NCBI GenBank assembly: GCA_002721675.1
Contig: PBLC01000003.1
Span: forward strand, 1-46,567
Direction: 5' to 3'
From: Chloroflexota bacterium
Lineage (GTDB): Bacteria; Chloroflexota; Dehalococcoidia; Lucifugimonadales; Lucifugimonadaceae
Length of the DNA: 46,567 nt
Below, one piece after another: positions 1 to 7,596 of this stretch (positions are counted from its first letter, which is position 1; every line of letters begins with the position of its first letter). The notes below the pieces were generated by a model. That model saw only the letters and a program-made list of their open reading frames with translations, was not told where the DNA came from and ran no database searches. A program made the position numbers and the translations under genes.

Positions 1-237
1 TATTCTGAAAATAATGTTTTAATGCATGAAGTTAGTGAATTAAAATATTTCCGAACGGAATCAAACAGCGAAGAAGCCTTTGGAAATTTACCTAACCCAA
101 GTATTAGGCGCGTTGAATATTGGGTTAATATACCTTGTGTAGAAATAAAAAAAATACTACAAGGAAATTTATATGCCAAAGGTGTTCTATCTGTAAAAGA
201 TCAAGATTTTCCAATTGTAGAATTAAACATTTACTAA
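1..237 (+). CDS. C-terminal part of an unknown protein (5' end outside window)
   Basis: The reading frame is open from the first base and ends in TAA at 235-237, giving 78 visible residues. An internal ATG at 22 could start a 71-residue protein, but the frame is open upstream and no ribosome binding site precedes that ATG, so I treat it as the tail of a longer gene. The fragment is mixed polar/hydrophobic with no signal peptide, membrane segment or motif I recognise. It ends 21 nt before a tRNA 3'-end remnant, so it may be the last gene of an integrated element lying mostly to the left. No function is proposed. Confidence 0.6.
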   Translation, partial: YSENNVLMHEVSELKYFRTESNSEEAFGNLPNPSIRRVEYWVNIPCVEIKKILQGNLYAKGVLSVKDQDFPIVELNIY

Positions 238-257
238 TCAGTCCTGCGAAGGCTGAT
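237..257 (+). other. Short hairpin between the stop codon and the tRNA remnant
   Basis: ATCAG at 237-241 pairs with CTGAT at 253-257, and CC at 243-244 pairs with GG at 251-252. This leaves a one-base bulge and a six-base loop. There is no T-run after it, so it is not a typical intrinsic terminator. It directly abuts the tRNA-derived sequence and may be part of the recombination site, a processing signal or chance. Confidence 0.4.
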
Positions 258-258
258 A

Positions 259-281
259 TTCGAGTCCTCCCGGGCGTGCCA
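259..281 (+). other. tRNA 3'-end remnant, probable attachment (att) site
   Basis: The sequence reads as a tRNA 3' end: T-loop TTCGAGT (259-265), 3' T-stem CCTCC (266-270), 3' acceptor strand CGGGCGT (271-277), discriminator G (278) and encoded CCA (279-281). The five bases before the loop (TGATA) cannot pair with CCTCC, where a real tRNA needs GGAGG, and no anticodon or D arm precedes it. It is therefore a fragment, not a gene. Many tyrosine integrases recombine in the T-arm/3' end of tRNA genes and leave exactly this duplication at the far end of the element. The acceptor and discriminator G resemble tRNA-Arg, but identity is not certain. The intact tRNA and integrase would lie outside the window. 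Confidence 0.65.
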
Positions 282-312
282 ACCTTTTTAGGTCTATTTG
301 CCTTTAAATAAT

Positions 313-342
313 TTGACACATCTACCATCAATATGATATAAT
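313..342 (+). promoter_or_regulatory. Consensus sigma-70 promoter for the YgjP-like gene
   Basis: A perfect -35 TTGACA at 313-318 and a perfect -10 TATAAT at 337-342 are separated by 18 nt, so transcription should start near 349. This leaves a leader of about 60 nt before the TTG start at 412. AAGGAG at 400-405 is a well-placed ribosome binding site. It is the only promoter in the window where both hexamers match consensus exactly. Confidence 0.75.
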
Positions 343-378
343 TATAACTAGTTTGATATCATGTTCAAACAGTTATAA
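342..378. promoter_or_regulatory. Large imperfect inverted repeat over the transcription start (operator or leader hairpin)
   Basis: The left arm TTATAACTAGTTTGA (342-356) and right arm TCAAACAGTTATAA (365-378) are reverse complements apart from one extra A in the left arm, with an 8-nt centre. The left arm starts on the last base of the -10 box, so the dyad covers the predicted start site. It could be a repressor operator or fold as a leader hairpin. No binding protein is identifiable. Confidence 0.55.
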
Positions 379-411
379 ATTTCAATTTTTCTTTCACTAA
401 GGAGTGCTTCT

Positions 412-1125
412 TTGTCAAAAAATAATGGTAAATATAAATTAATAATCAAAAGAAAAAATAAAAAAAACTTATCCATGATAGTTGAGGCAGGTACTGTCAC
501 AGTGGCTGTTCCAAATGACTATACAGATGATCTTGTACAGTATTATGTCGACTCAAAAGAAAAATGGATCCAAAAACAACTGCATAAAGAAAAATCCCAA
601 CCTAAATTTATTGAAAGATCCTTTATTAATGGAGAAAAATTTAAATTTCTAGGCAAAGAAGTTAACTTAAGTATTAACCTGTTTGGCAAGAATCCAGTTG
701 ATTTTGAAAACAACATAATATCAGTAAGAGTTAAAGATAATTTAGAAATAAAAGATAGTCTAAAAAATTGGTTCAAAAGCCAGGCAAATGAAATTTTCAC
801 TAATAAGACCATTGAGTTTTGTAAAATCTTAGAAATTGAATGTCCAAAAGTTATTATAAAACAATATAAAACTAAGTGGGCACAATGCAAAAGAAAAAAA
901 TTAAATGACAATTTTACTTATGAGGTTACATATGATTGGAGAATTATACAGGCTCCTATTGAGGTAATCGACTATATCGTTATTCATGAGTTATGTCACA
1001 TTAAAGTTTTTGGGCACTCAAAGGATTTTTGGTCTTTAGTGAATCATTATTTCAAAGAAGCAAATAATTATAAAAATTGGCTGGATGAAAACGCTTTTTC
1101 ATTGTACTGGGAAAGCCCTAACTAG
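412..1125 (+). CDS. YgjP-like zinc metallopeptidase (DUF45, M48-related)
   Basis: This 237-residue protein carries the zinc motif HELCH at residues 192-196, followed by GHSKDFW at 201-207, the arrangement of the YgjP/DUF45 family. The N-terminal ~90 residues form the usual beta-rich domain with many lysines. The family is predicted to be a zinc-dependent protease related to SprT/WSS1 and often sits beside type I restriction-modification genes, but its substrate is not established. The TTG start at 412 is preceded by AAGGAG and gives a full-length protein. It has its own consensus promoter and lies 130 nt from a tRNA-derived attachment remnant, with no restriction genes visible. It may be cargo or a neighbour of a mobile element. 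The family call is secure; the function is not. Confidence 0.85.
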   Translation: MSKNNGKYKLIIKRKNKKNLSMIVEAGTVTVAVPNDYTDDLVQYYVDSKEKWIQKQLHKEKSQPKFIERSFINGEKFKFLGKEVNLSINLFGKNPVDFENNIISVRVKDNLEIKDSLKNWFKSQANEIFTNKTIEFCKILEIECPKVIIKQYKTKWAQCKRKKLNDNFTYEVTYDWRIIQAPIEVIDYIVIHELCHIKVFGHSKDFWSLVNHYFKEANNYKNWLDENAFSLYWESPN

Positions 1126-1189
1126 TAATAATTAGCCTTGATTATCCCATAAATTCTCTAACTAGACTGAATTCTGATAATATTTCCCT

Positions 1190-1756
1190 ATGAAAGTTAT
1201 TAAAATTTTTATTATTTATTCAATTCTATTATGTACTATTATTGCTTGTTCATCTGATGACTTAGAAGAAGTGTCGATTGACAAGATAACCCCATCAGAC
1301 ACTATTTATTCATTTGAATCTCTTAGTGCTGTAGGTTTTAAAAAAACAAGATCATATAAAGTTGAGGGACTTACAAATGCTATTGGAGCATATTATGGAT
1401 TCCTTAAAGAAAGCCCTGAAATTGATTATGAAATTCGTTTTTACAATTCCCATAGCGATGCTATTGAGTTTGGAACTAGTTTTGCAGATGAGAGGACTGG
1501 AGAGGATGCTGTAGTAAAAAAAGATTTAGCTACATGGAAAGAGGGAGTAAAAGATGCAAGAAGTTGTGCAGGAAATCCTCATGGGACTGTAAGCAAGGGA
1601 GGAACTGCTAATATAGCGCACGACATTCAAAATTGTATGCACGTAAAATATGCCGATTATGTAATTTATGGAAACATGATTATGCTTTGCGCTGGCTGGG
1701 AATCTGAAGGCTCCTTTAGAAACTGCCAAACCATAATTAACAAATTATCTGAATGA
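1190..1756 (+). CDS. Predicted lipoprotein of unknown function
   Basis: This 188-residue protein starts with a lysine-containing n-region and a hydrophobic stretch ending in a lipobox, with IIAC at residues 17-20 making Cys20 the predicted lipidated residue. It should be anchored to the outer face of the membrane. The mature part has several further cysteines, including near its C-terminus, which may form disulphides. I recognise no domain. Its stop overlaps the start of the enolase-superfamily gene by 4 nt (ATGA), so the two are probably co-translated and may handle the same compound, but that link is inference. Confidence 0.65.
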   Translation: MKVIKIFIIYSILLCTIIACSSDDLEEVSIDKITPSDTIYSFESLSAVGFKKTRSYKVEGLTNAIGAYYGFLKESPEIDYEIRFYNSHSDAIEFGTSFADERTGEDAVVKKDLATWKEGVKDARSCAGNPHGTVSKGGTANIAHDIQNCMHVKYADYVIYGNMIMLCAGWESEGSFRNCQTIINKLSE

Positions 1757-2880
1757 ATATAGCTAAAATAGAAACCTTTTTTGTTTCAAGATTTTTAGTA
1801 GCGAGAATAACTACAGAAGATGGAATACAAGGTATTGGAGAGTCATGCTATTGGGCTTATCCAAAAGCTGCAGAAGAGACAATAAAGGGTTTTTCAGGCG
1901 CATTAATTGGCATGGATTCTCGTGATATTGAGCATATTTGGGGTTTTTTATGGAGATATAACTCTTCTTTTAGAGGAAACAGCATTGGAGGAGCAATAAG
2001 CGCAATTGATATGGCTCTTTGGGATATAAAAGGTAAGAGGCTTGACGCCCCAGTTTGGGATTTAATGGGGGGCAAGGTGAGAAATAAGATAAGAGCCATA
2101 GCCCAAGGTATTAATGGAAACACTCCTGAAGAATGTGCTGAAGGAGCAAAAAAAGTAATGAAACAGGGATTTTCAGCGCTTAAATTTACTCCTATGCCAA
2201 ACAATTGGGCTGAATTAACTTATTCAAAAATGATATCTTTGGCTGTAGAAATGGTAACCGCAGTAAGAGAAACAGTAGGCTGGGATTTTGATATTGGAAT
2301 TGAAATTCATAGGAATATGCAGCCACATGAAGCAATAGCCTTTTGCAAAGAAGTGGAACACCTCAGGCCTTATTTTATAGAAGACCCGATTGTTCCAGAT
2401 TCAGTAGCCTCTATGGCTGATGTTTCATCAAAAATGAACCTTCCTCTTGCTGTAGGTGAAAGAAATATGGGGGTATGGGAGTTCAGGGAATATGCGCAGA
2501 TGGTAAAGCCAGCATTTTTTAAACCAGATATAGCTGTGGCGGGGGGTATAACAGGAGTAAAAAAAATCGCTACAATAGCAGAAGCGCATCACATAAAGAT
2601 TTCACCTCATAATTTTCAAGGACCAATAGCTACCGCAGCCTGTATTGCTATAGGGACATCTTCAATTTCTTGGGATGTGCAAGAGTCAGTAGAAGAAGAT
2701 AAACCGCCAAGAAGAGATATGACTGACGAAATTATTAAACTTGAAGATGGATGGTATTATCCACCCGAAAAGCCAGGATTAGGTGTGATTTTTAATGAAA
2801 ATGCTCCTTCAAAGCATCCTTTCGATCCGGCAAATTCTCCTCCTCCAATTAAAGATGACGGTAGTGTCGGATTAAAATAA
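1753..2880 (+). CDS. Mandelate racemase/enolase-superfamily sugar-acid dehydratase (galactonate dehydratase-like)
   Basis: This 375-residue protein has the full architecture of the mandelate racemase subgroup: an N-terminal capping domain and a TIM barrel. Visible catalytic features are Lys144 on the second barrel strand, metal ligands Glu184, Glu210 (FIEDP) and Glu236 (AVGER), His186 two residues after the first ligand as in galactonate dehydratase, and His286 in SPHNFQGPIA. The likely reaction is Mg-dependent dehydration of a sugar acid to a 2-keto-3-deoxy acid; the substrate cannot be read from sequence. Expansion of this superfamily is described in marine SAR202 Chloroflexota, which supports the taxonomic guess. 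It overlaps the lipoprotein stop by 4 nt. Family is certain, substrate uncertain. Confidence 0.88.
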   Translation: MNIAKIETFFVSRFLVARITTEDGIQGIGESCYWAYPKAAEETIKGFSGALIGMDSRDIEHIWGFLWRYNSSFRGNSIGGAISAIDMALWDIKGKRLDAPVWDLMGGKVRNKIRAIAQGINGNTPEECAEGAKKVMKQGFSALKFTPMPNNWAELTYSKMISLAVEMVTAVRETVGWDFDIGIEIHRNMQPHEAIAFCKEVEHLRPYFIEDPIVPDSVASMADVSSKMNLPLAVGERNMGVWEFREYAQMVKPAFFKPDIAVAGGITGVKKIATIAEAHHIKISPHNFQGPIATAACIAIGTSSISWDVQESVEEDKPPRRDMTDEIIKLEDGWYYPPEKPGLGVIFNENAPSKHPFDPANSPPPIKDDGSVGLK

Positions 2881-2882
2881 TT

Positions 2883-2901
2883 AATTATAGAAAGCATAAT
2901 T
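2883..2901. terminator. Weak AT-rich hairpin between convergent genes
   Basis: AATTAT (2883-2888) and ATAATT (2896-2901) form a six-base-pair stem with a seven-base loop, followed by TTT. It lies in the 26-nt gap between the convergent enolase-superfamily and NIPSNAP stop codons, where a bidirectional terminator would be expected. The stem is all A-T, so it is a weak candidate. Confidence 0.25.
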
Positions 2902-2906
2902 TTAAC

Positions 2907-3206
2907 CTAACTTGGCATAACCGGTTCTATCAAAATAATTTCCCTATGAGCATGGTGGCTTCTAATAAAGTCAACATTTTCTTTCCACCAATCAGTTCCG
3001 TAAAACTTCGCTTCAATTTCCTCAATTTCTTCCTTATTATTAAAAGTTCTAATATGAATGAATTTCGTTTTTTCTTCATTAACCCATGCGCTTTGAATTT
3101 CCATTCCAGATTCTAAGACTTTATAAATTAAAACTTCGTTAAAAAGTTTTAACCAGTTTTCCATCATTCCGTTATTTATTGTGTATATTCTTAGTTGACC
3201 TACCAT
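2907..3206 (-). CDS. NIPSNAP-family protein
   Basis: This 99-residue protein fits the NIPSNAP/dimeric alpha-beta barrel fold: an opening strand (QLRIYTI), helix with GMMENWLKLFNE, a second strand around the WVNEE...FIHIRTF segment and a closing REIILIEP strand. Family members are small dimeric proteins often encoded with oxidoreductases, and their biochemical role is poorly defined. The ATG at 3206 is preceded by AGGAGA on the minus strand. It follows the MFS gene by 24 nt in the same direction, so the two are probably one transcript. Confidence 0.75.
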   Translation of the reverse strand: MVGQLRIYTINNGMMENWLKLFNEVLIYKVLESGMEIQSAWVNEEKTKFIHIRTFNNKEEIEEIEAKFYGTDWWKENVDFIRSHHAHREIILIEPVMPS

Positions 3207-3230
3207 GACTATCTCCTATTGTATTTTTTA

Positions 3231-4463
3231 TTAATTATTAAGATTTCTATTTTTATTTATTCTACTATTGAAAAAACTACTTATAAATAAAACAATTATC
3301 ATACAAACAATTCCTTCCAAAGCGCTTACTCTTATTCCAATATGAGGCGCCAACAAAGAACATGTAATTCCAACGTTAAGTGCACCTAGGGGTTGAGTGC
3401 CAATAGTAGTTGACAAGTAGCCCATTGCAGAACCTCTTAATTCAGGTTTTGTCCTATCTACGGTAATTACACTTTGCATTGTGCTAAAGCCTGAAACCCC
3501 TATACCTCCGAAAAATAATAACAATAAAGATATTAAATAAATTTCAGATATTGAAAACAAGAAAATGCAAATCAAAAAAAGAAAAGCCCCAGAAACAAAT
3601 AAGAAAGATTGGATCTTTTTGTTTTTTATACCAGCCACAAGAATAGAACCTATTAAACATCCTGCACCCTCAGCCCCAACTAATATTCCTAACAATGTTG
3701 CATTAATATTTAATATGGTTTCAGCTATAACTGGAATCATGCTTGTTGTCGGAAAGCCCCATATATTACAAATTATTGTTACCAAAAGCACAGTTCTGAA
3801 CATGTTATTTTTTAATAGGAATAAGAATATATTCTGTTTTGGCTTCTCAGGATCCTCTTTTGGTTTAATAAAGTTACCTTTTAAATTAAAGAGTAGAAGC
3901 GACATTATTAGCGAAAATGTATATAAAAAAGCAGAAAATAAAAATGCAAAATTTAGGAAGTAATCAATCATTAATCCTGCAAAAACAGGACCTAAAAATC
4001 TTCCAAGATTTGACAATGAAAGATCTAATCCAATTCCTAGATAAATGTTTTCTTTAGGTAGAACATCACCGATAAAAGATCTCCTAGAAGGAAATTCTAT
4101 TGCCCAACCTAATCCCGATATTATAGAGATAGTTAAAAGATGCCATACTTGGATCAGCCCTAGAATCATTAAGAAAAATCCTATTAAAGAAGAAAATATA
4201 AAAATAATTGTTGATAAAGTTAATAAGTATCTTTTGTCTATAGAATCGGCAATTCTTCCAAGCATCCAACCAAAAATGAATAAAGGCGCAACCCTTAAGC
4301 CAGAATTTATTGCAACTAACAAGGCACTTTCGCTGATTTTAAATATAACTACAGCACTTACCAGCACTTCAAAGAACCTACAAAAAGAACTTATTCCTCC
4401 AATCGACCAAGACTCAATAAAACCCTTTGTGCCAATAGTTGTTGTTAATGTAGAATTTTTCAT
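3231..4463 (-). CDS. MFS transporter
   Basis: This 410-residue protein is strongly hydrophobic with about 12 predicted membrane helices in two halves. The cytoplasmic loop after helix 2 (LGRIADSIDKRYLL) matches the conserved MFS loop, and a second polar stretch near residues 195-212 separates the halves. It resembles the broad group of drug/siderophore exporters (EntS-like, MFS_3), but the substrate cannot be assigned. It is transcribed divergently from the FAD oxidoreductase across a 63-nt gap and is followed by a NIPSNAP gene. Confidence 0.85.
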   Translation of the reverse strand: MKNSTLTTTIGTKGFIESWSIGGISSFCRFFEVLVSAVVIFKISESALLVAINSGLRVAPLFIFGWMLGRIADSIDKRYLLTLSTIIFIFSSLIGFFLMILGLIQVWHLLTISIISGLGWAIEFPSRRSFIGDVLPKENIYLGIGLDLSLSNLGRFLGPVFAGLMIDYFLNFAFLFSAFLYTFSLIMSLLLFNLKGNFIKPKEDPEKPKQNIFLFLLKNNMFRTVLLVTIICNIWGFPTTSMIPVIAETILNINATLLGILVGAEGAGCLIGSILVAGIKNKKIQSFLFVSGAFLFLICIFLFSISEIYLISLLLLFFGGIGVSGFSTMQSVITVDRTKPELRGSAMGYLSTTIGTQPLGALNVGITCSLLAPHIGIRVSALEGIVCMIIVLFISSFFNSRINKNRNLNN

Positions 4464-4526
4464 AAGATAAATTAAAAATTTTATATAATATTTTAATTAT
4501 ATTATCTTCAACCTAAAATGTGACTT

Positions 4527-5624
4527 ATGAATAATATTATTATCGGCGCAGGCGTATATGGATTAGCTTCGGCATTAAGTTTGCTAGAAATAGGTGAAGA
4601 TGTAACAGTAATTGATAGTAATTATTCTAACATTGCATCAAATAATGCTTTAGGAAGATTGGATTCAGTTTTAAAAGGATCAGGATCATCTGGTCATTTA
4701 TCTGTGCAAAATAATATGAAAAATGGCCCTATGAGGCCGGATAATCAAAAGCATTTAGCATATGAAAGTTATAAAAAACATAAAGATAATTACCGTAAAT
4801 TAAAAAATTTATCTGGCATTGATTACTTTCTTAAAGACGTTCTTACCCTCCAAATTTGTTTTGATGAAAAAGAGTTTATTCAAATTGCTGAATCTATCGA
4901 TGATATTAAATCATATGGATTCGATATAACACCTCTTGAAGGCTACAAGAAAGTGGCGCAATACCAAAAGGAAATTTCACGAGATATATATGGTGCAGCA
5001 TTAATATCCGGAACTCTTTTTTTGGATTCCAAGTCATTTGTATCGTGCTTAAAAAAATGCATTGAAATAAAAGGCGCCAAGATCTTGAACGATTTAGTTG
5101 AAACGATAGAAACAGGTCATAAAGAATTAACATTAAAATCTGGAAATAATATCAATTATGATAATTTGATTGTAAGTGCAGGCCCATGGACAAAAGAACT
5201 TATTTCTTCATCTGGAGCAAATATCAATATTTATCCTGCCAAAGGAGAAATAATTAAATTAGACCCTAATGGATTTAATCTGGAATATCATATACATGGT
5301 TCATGCTCAATTGTTAGAAAATCTGATGGCCTTATATGGGTTGCTGCCACCTATGAAGAAAATAAATTCGACTCAAACATAACAGAAGAATCCAAGAATG
5401 AATTAATTGATAATGCTTCTTTAATGATTCCTTGTATAAGAGATTTTCAAGTGATAGACCAAACTGCTTGCGTGCGCCCAGCAACAAAAGATGGCATGCC
5501 TATTGTGAAGGAAATAATAAGAAACTCTGGCGTATATGTGGCCAGCGGAGGAGGAGGATGGGGGATAATGCAAAGTTTTTATATTGGTGAGTTAGTAAAA
5601 AATATGATTACAATTAAGGAATGA
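4527..5624 (+). CDS. FAD-dependent oxidoreductase of the DAO family (amine/amino-acid oxidase-like)
   Basis: The 365-residue protein opens with a Rossmann FAD motif: GAGVYG at residues 7-12 and the acidic strand end Asp30. It closes with a glycine-rich segment (GGGGWGIMQS, about 343-352) typical of D-amino-acid/glycine/sarcosine oxidase relatives. These enzymes oxidise C-N bonds of amino acids or N-methylated amines. No signal peptide or membrane segment is seen, so it is probably cytoplasmic. It overlaps the following DapA-like gene by 4 nt (ATGA), strongly suggesting the two act in one pathway. The exact substrate is unknown. Confidence 0.85.
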   Translation: MNNIIIGAGVYGLASALSLLEIGEDVTVIDSNYSNIASNNALGRLDSVLKGSGSSGHLSVQNNMKNGPMRPDNQKHLAYESYKKHKDNYRKLKNLSGIDYFLKDVLTLQICFDEKEFIQIAESIDDIKSYGFDITPLEGYKKVAQYQKEISRDIYGAALISGTLFLDSKSFVSCLKKCIEIKGAKILNDLVETIETGHKELTLKSGNNINYDNLIVSAGPWTKELISSSGANINIYPAKGEIIKLDPNGFNLEYHIHGSCSIVRKSDGLIWVAATYEENKFDSNITEESKNELIDNASLMIPCIRDFQVIDQTACVRPATKDGMPIVKEIIRNSGVYVASGGGGWGIMQSFYIGELVKNMITIKE

Positions 5625-6514
5625 ATATATACGATTTACCTAACCCTTTAGTAGCCCTTCCAATGGTAACTCCTTTTAATGAAAAGGGAGGCTTAGACCT
5701 TGATTCTAATGAATTCAATTTAGATAAATGGAAAAAAACTGAGGCAGATATTTTTATTGTTGGCACTGCATCAGGTGAAGAGTTATTAATTACCGAAGAA
5801 GAAAAAATTTTATTATTACAAAGAGTTTCTGATTCTCTGCCTAATGATAAAATATCTGCTGCAGGAATTGATAATCCTTCTCCAAAACAAACCTTAATAA
5901 GTGCAGAAAAGTATGCTAATTCCGGAGCTTCGTTGCTTAGAATTAGGTATCCAAGAGATGAAACCCAAATTACAAGTTATTTTTCTGAAGTGCTTAAAAA
6001 TACTCCTCTTCCAGTTCTATTAATGCATCAAGGACAACCATTAAATTTTGGGGTTGCTCCAAAGCCAGTAGCTTCTCCACAGATTTTAGGAAGTATCGCT
6101 TCTATGGACAATGTTTTTGGTTATGTAACTGAGCACGATATGAGATTTGAATCTACAGTACGAAATTATGTGCCTGAAGAAAAAAGATTTTGGATTTGTA
6201 ATGGCAGTATGATTCTTTTAGGAGCTTTAATAGGTTGCAATGGCACAACAACCGCTTTTTCTAATATTTGGCCTGATGCTTTAAAAGAATTACTAAAAAT
6301 TGGTATAGCAGGGGAATTTGATAAAGGTAAAATTTTACAAAACCAAATAAAAGAGATTGATAATTTAATGCTGCCTTATCTTTACGTGGGAATTAAATAT
6401 TGCTTAAGTCTAATGGGTTTCAAGGGCATGATTTCTAGGGACAAAAATATTAATATTCCTGATGAAATAAAATATAAAATTTCAAAATCTCTTGAATTAG
6501 CAAATCTGATTTAA
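5621..6514 (+). CDS. DapA/NanA-superfamily protein lacking the Schiff-base lysine
   Basis: The 297-residue protein has the length and plan of the dihydrodipicolinate synthase/N-acetylneuraminate lyase superfamily: an N-terminal PMVTPF strand, GTASGEE near residues 48-54 in place of GTTGE, and a conserved helical C-terminus. In the family the catalytic lysine sits in a strand reading GIKEATG. Here the aligned stretch is GYVTEHD (167-173), so valine replaces lysine. The usual active-site tyrosine (YNVP) is replaced around LMHQGQP (134-140). It is therefore unlikely to be a class I aldolase of standard mechanism. It may be a pseudoenzyme or a different lyase acting with the preceding oxidase, with which it overlaps by 4 nt. 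Confidence 0.75.
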   Translation: MNIYDLPNPLVALPMVTPFNEKGGLDLDSNEFNLDKWKKTEADIFIVGTASGEELLITEEEKILLLQRVSDSLPNDKISAAGIDNPSPKQTLISAEKYANSGASLLRIRYPRDETQITSYFSEVLKNTPLPVLLMHQGQPLNFGVAPKPVASPQILGSIASMDNVFGYVTEHDMRFESTVRNYVPEEKRFWICNGSMILLGALIGCNGTTTAFSNIWPDALKELLKIGIAGEFDKGKILQNQIKEIDNLMLPYLYVGIKYCLSLMGFKGMISRDKNINIPDEIKYKISKSLELANLI

Positions 6515-6546
6515 GCAATATTTATTTTTTTTGCTAAACTTTATGC

Positions 6547-6660
6547 ATGATTGATTATATTTTCGCGATATTAATATTAGTTTTGATTGGGTTTATTTTA
6601 TGGATAACTGAGGATAAAAATAAATTTGCTCAAAAACTTAAGAATAAAATTAGAAAGTAA
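6547..6660 (+). CDS. 37-residue single-pass membrane microprotein
   Basis: An ATG at 6547 opens a 37-codon frame ending TAA at 6658-6660. It encodes an N-terminal hydrophobic helix of about 17 residues, from roughly Ile5 to Ile20, followed by a strongly basic lysine-rich tail. This is a normal topology for a small membrane protein that assists an oxidase or transporter. It lies 32 nt after the DapA-like stop and 8 nt before the CtaG-like gene. No clear ribosome binding site is visible. The call rests on composition and placement, so it could be chance. Confidence 0.45.
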   Translation: MIDYIFAILILVLIGFILWITEDKNKFAQKLKNKIRK

Positions 6661-6668
6661 AAACTAAA

Positions 6669-7595
6669 TTGTTAAAACAAGCAGAATTTTTTTATTCATT
6701 ACAATTTTTTAATCATGGTTCCGATCACCCCAAAACAGCGGAAAATTTTTATGATTTTATTACTTCATGGAATTTTCTTCATATAGAAAATATTAATGGA
6801 TATATTAGCCTAGGTTTTGTTAGTTTGATTGTATTAATTTATTTTTCTGGAGTATTAAAACTAATCAATAAGCCTTCTTTTTCGAAGACTAAGTTATTTT
6901 TAGTAAGCATCGCAGTATTTTTATTAATTTTTGTTTTAGAAGGGCCAATTGATTACTTTGCAGAAGAGATGTTTTTTATTCATATGATTCAACATTTAAC
7001 CCTTATGGTTATTATAGCGCCTCTGTTACTTTCTGCTAATGCTATGCCAGTTTTTATTTGGGGCACCCCTAAACCAATTAGAGGATTTATAGCAAAACCT
7101 TTTGCAGGAGAAACTAAACTAAAAAAAATGTTAAGTATTATTACTAAGCCTAGATACTCTCTAATTTTGTACATTACAAACTTGTACTTTTGGCATATAC
7201 CATTTTTTTATAATTTGACTTTAACATACGATACATTTCATTTTATAAATCATGCACTATTTGTTTTTATGGCTTTGCTACTTTGGTGGCCAATTGTTGG
7301 CCCTTCCCCTGTAAGAACAAATCTTTCAAATCCTCAAAAAATTGTATATTTATTATTAGCAGTAACACCAAGTGCAGCACTATCTGCATTTATTACCCTT
7401 TCTGGAGACCCATTATATGCCTATGAATCAACTCCCTTGCATTGGAATATGTTGTCACACACTGAAGACCAGACTTGGGGAGGATTAATAATGTGGCTTC
7501 CTGGAAATTTTTTATTTTTAGGAGTTCTTACGATACTATTTTTCGGGTGGGCGAAACAAGAAGAAGAAAGCGCATTGCCAAGAGCCGATAATTAA
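6669..7595 (+). CDS. Cytochrome c oxidase assembly factor, CtaG-like (Caa3_CtaG family)
   Basis: This 308-residue integral membrane protein has about seven predicted helices. It shows conserved family features, including the FIHMIQHLTLMVIIAPLLL segment near residues 98-116, the paired NLYFWHIP and FHFINHALF histidine segments, and a late PLHW/HTEDQTWGGLIMW region. The family is involved in copper-dependent assembly of cytochrome c oxidase. The TTG at 6669 is the earliest start after an in-frame stop and I see no strong ribosome binding site. It heads a run of small lipoprotein/membrane genes with 1-2 nt gaps or overlaps, but no oxidase subunit gene is in the window. Confidence 0.85.
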   Translation: MLKQAEFFYSLQFFNHGSDHPKTAENFYDFITSWNFLHIENINGYISLGFVSLIVLIYFSGVLKLINKPSFSKTKLFLVSIAVFLLIFVLEGPIDYFAEEMFFIHMIQHLTLMVIIAPLLLSANAMPVFIWGTPKPIRGFIAKPFAGETKLKKMLSIITKPRYSLILYITNLYFWHIPFFYNLTLTYDTFHFINHALFVFMALLLWWPIVGPSPVRTNLSNPQKIVYLLLAVTPSAALSAFITLSGDPLYAYESTPLHWNMLSHTEDQTWGGLIMWLPGNFLFLGVLTILFFGWAKQEEESALPRADN

Positions 7596-7596
7596 A

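Noticed and set aside
237-257. Intrinsic terminator or integron-type attC hairpin.
   Set aside because: No T-run follows the stem, and there are no attC-type paired core sites or cassette array.
237-281. A complete tRNA or tmRNA gene ending in CCA.
   Set aside because: The 5' half of the T-stem does not pair and no anticodon or D arm precedes it, so only the 3' end is present.
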